Shown here piece by piece: positions 63,074 to 64,000 of a DNA stretch of 64,000 nucleotides (position 1 is the stretch's first letter; every line of letters starts with the position of its first letter). Below the pieces are notes generated by a model. It did not search any database, was not told where the DNA came from, and saw nothing but the letters and a program-made list of their open reading frames with translations. Source of the stretch: Stenopsyche tienmushanensis (Eukaryota > Arthropoda > Insecta > Trichoptera > Stenopsychidae); the NCBI GenBank assembly GCA_008973525.1, contig WACJ01000007.1, forward strand, positions 124,001 to 188,000, read 5' to 3'. The position numbers and the translations under genes were made by a program.

Positions 63074-63156
63074 CCTGTCCTCGGGACAGGGGACAGGTCG
63101 GACCTTGACCACACGATTTATGGCCCCTCCGTCTTGACGGACTGTCCACGGACAGT
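63074..63156. other. Cluster of three short perfect hairpins
   Basis: CCTGTCC/GGACAGG with a 3-nt loop (63074-63090, followed by a second GGACAGG at 63091-63097), CCGTC/GACGG with a 2-nt loop (63129-63140) and ACTGTCC/GGACAGT with a 2-nt loop (63141-63156). The core CTGTCC...GGACAG occurs twice. A 110-codon minus-strand frame covers the area (62855-63187) without a recognisable domain. Confidence 0.5.
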
Positions 63157-63545
63157 TGTCTTTTCGCTTTGATATCTCAAAATGCACGCATAAGATACGA
63201 AGATGCGACGCGATCCATACCTACAAGATTTATAATGCAATGTGCAAGGACTATAAGAAAGCGCTTAACATCCACCGATCGAATCGCAGGGTCAAAACCA
63301 CCAAACAATCGAACTCAAAACCATTTATTTCTATTCAACCTAATATATTAAATATCTCGAATTCTATTACTAATGCGCAAAATGTATCAATTAAGCAACT
63401 CCATCATAATAGATTCAATAATAAACATCATCTGAATACAAAAATAATAGGAATTCAAGTTTGTTTTAATGTAAAATGCTACTGATTGAACTTTTAAATG
63501 TTAATTAATATTACCCTTCCTTGTTCTTGACTATTTGACAAATTC

Positions 63546-63967
63546 CTATTTATCATAATTATGACAATAAAATATTCGCATTGCTATAAATTTATTAAAA
63601 ATCTTTAAAAAACAAGTTAAAAATAAAATAACTCTTTTATAGTCAACGGTGACTAATAACTTCAAAATGTATATTCTTGGAATTGATACAATACAAGAGT
63701 ACACAAAAGATATGCAATATTCATATAGAACCAGTGTTGAACGGGATATTAACAAAAAGTCAAATGAATCACATCCGAAGTCATCATAGTATTCTTCGAA
63801 ACGCCATGGGAAATCCAACATTGTTTCCGATGGTAAGAAATCACGTTTTCTAAGAACTCCATGACTAAATAAGGGTCGAAATAAAACTGTTTTTTTTTAT
63901 ATTTTTGATGAAATAAATTTAATAAATGTTTAAAAAGAGCTTCGATGGGGTTGAACTTCGTTTGCAC
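63546..63967 (-). other. Two overlapping open frames with a possible transposase-like motif
   Basis: The frame 63967-63749 begins MQTKFNPIEALFKHLL. The FNPIE string resembles the third catalytic block (SPDxNPIE) of Tc1/pogo-type transposases, but the Asp is missing and the rest is not recognisable. The frame 63821-63546 overlaps it. Evidence is weak. Confidence 0.2.
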
Positions 63968-64000
63968 ATAATGTACCGAGACAAGCGGTCTCGCCTCCTC

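Noticed and set aside
1..64000. tRNA genes, rRNA, CRISPR arrays, bacterial operons
   Set aside because: Looked for box pairs that fold as tRNA, rRNA cores and regular direct repeats; none were found. The genome context is animal nuclear DNA.

Overview
The window is AT-rich (about 30% GC by eye) animal nuclear DNA. It carries spliced exons of a Wnt gene, relics of mariner and hAT transposons, and a non-LTR retrotransposon of the R1 type. Together these point to an arthropod, most likely an insect; I cannot name the order. There are no bacterial operons, tRNA genes or CRISPR arrays that I can support. Most of the sequence is non-coding.

Only one host gene can be identified: Wnt6, on the minus strand. 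Three consecutive coding exons are visible (54658-54438, 38085-37778, 37712-37251). Splice sites and phases join them cleanly, and the frame ends at a TGA at 37251. The exon with the start codon and signal peptide was not found, so it is either a small exon between 54.7 and 64 kb or outside the window. The intron between the first two visible exons is 16.35 kb; the next is 65 bp.

Inside the large intron, antisense to Wnt6, lies a nested insertion. A decayed mariner transposon (40665-46120) is split by a nearly complete R1-type retrotransposon (41132-45887). The retrotransposon has a 5' leader, a gag-like ORF1 with zinc knuckles, an endonuclease/reverse-transcriptase ORF2 and a 40-nt poly(A) tail, and it is flanked by a 15-16 bp target-site duplication. 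ORF2 is broken by a run of 22 T that replaces part of the reverse transcriptase and shifts the frame.

The flank beyond the 3' end of Wnt6 (1-36.8 kb) is gene-poor. Its most unusual content is a decayed minus-strand gene at about 29.4-31.3 kb whose pieces match the ATPase core of SecA, the bacterial preprotein translocase motor. Next to it are remnants of a hAT element (32.1-33.2 kb). A mariner relic lies at 16.7-17.5 kb, and a small terminal-inverted-repeat family occurs at 12.2, 25.2-25.4 and 36.9 kb; the last copy is about 280 bp beyond the Wnt6 stop codon.

Several short GC-richer islands stand out from the AT-rich background. Three of them (about 15.1, 18.5 and 34.5 kb) each contain a perfect copy of the Ci/Gli consensus binding site, which makes them candidate regulatory elements for the Wnt locus. 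Other islands are rich in short perfect hairpins (20.9 kb and 63.1 kb), and there is a 28-bp perfect palindrome at 15.47 kb.
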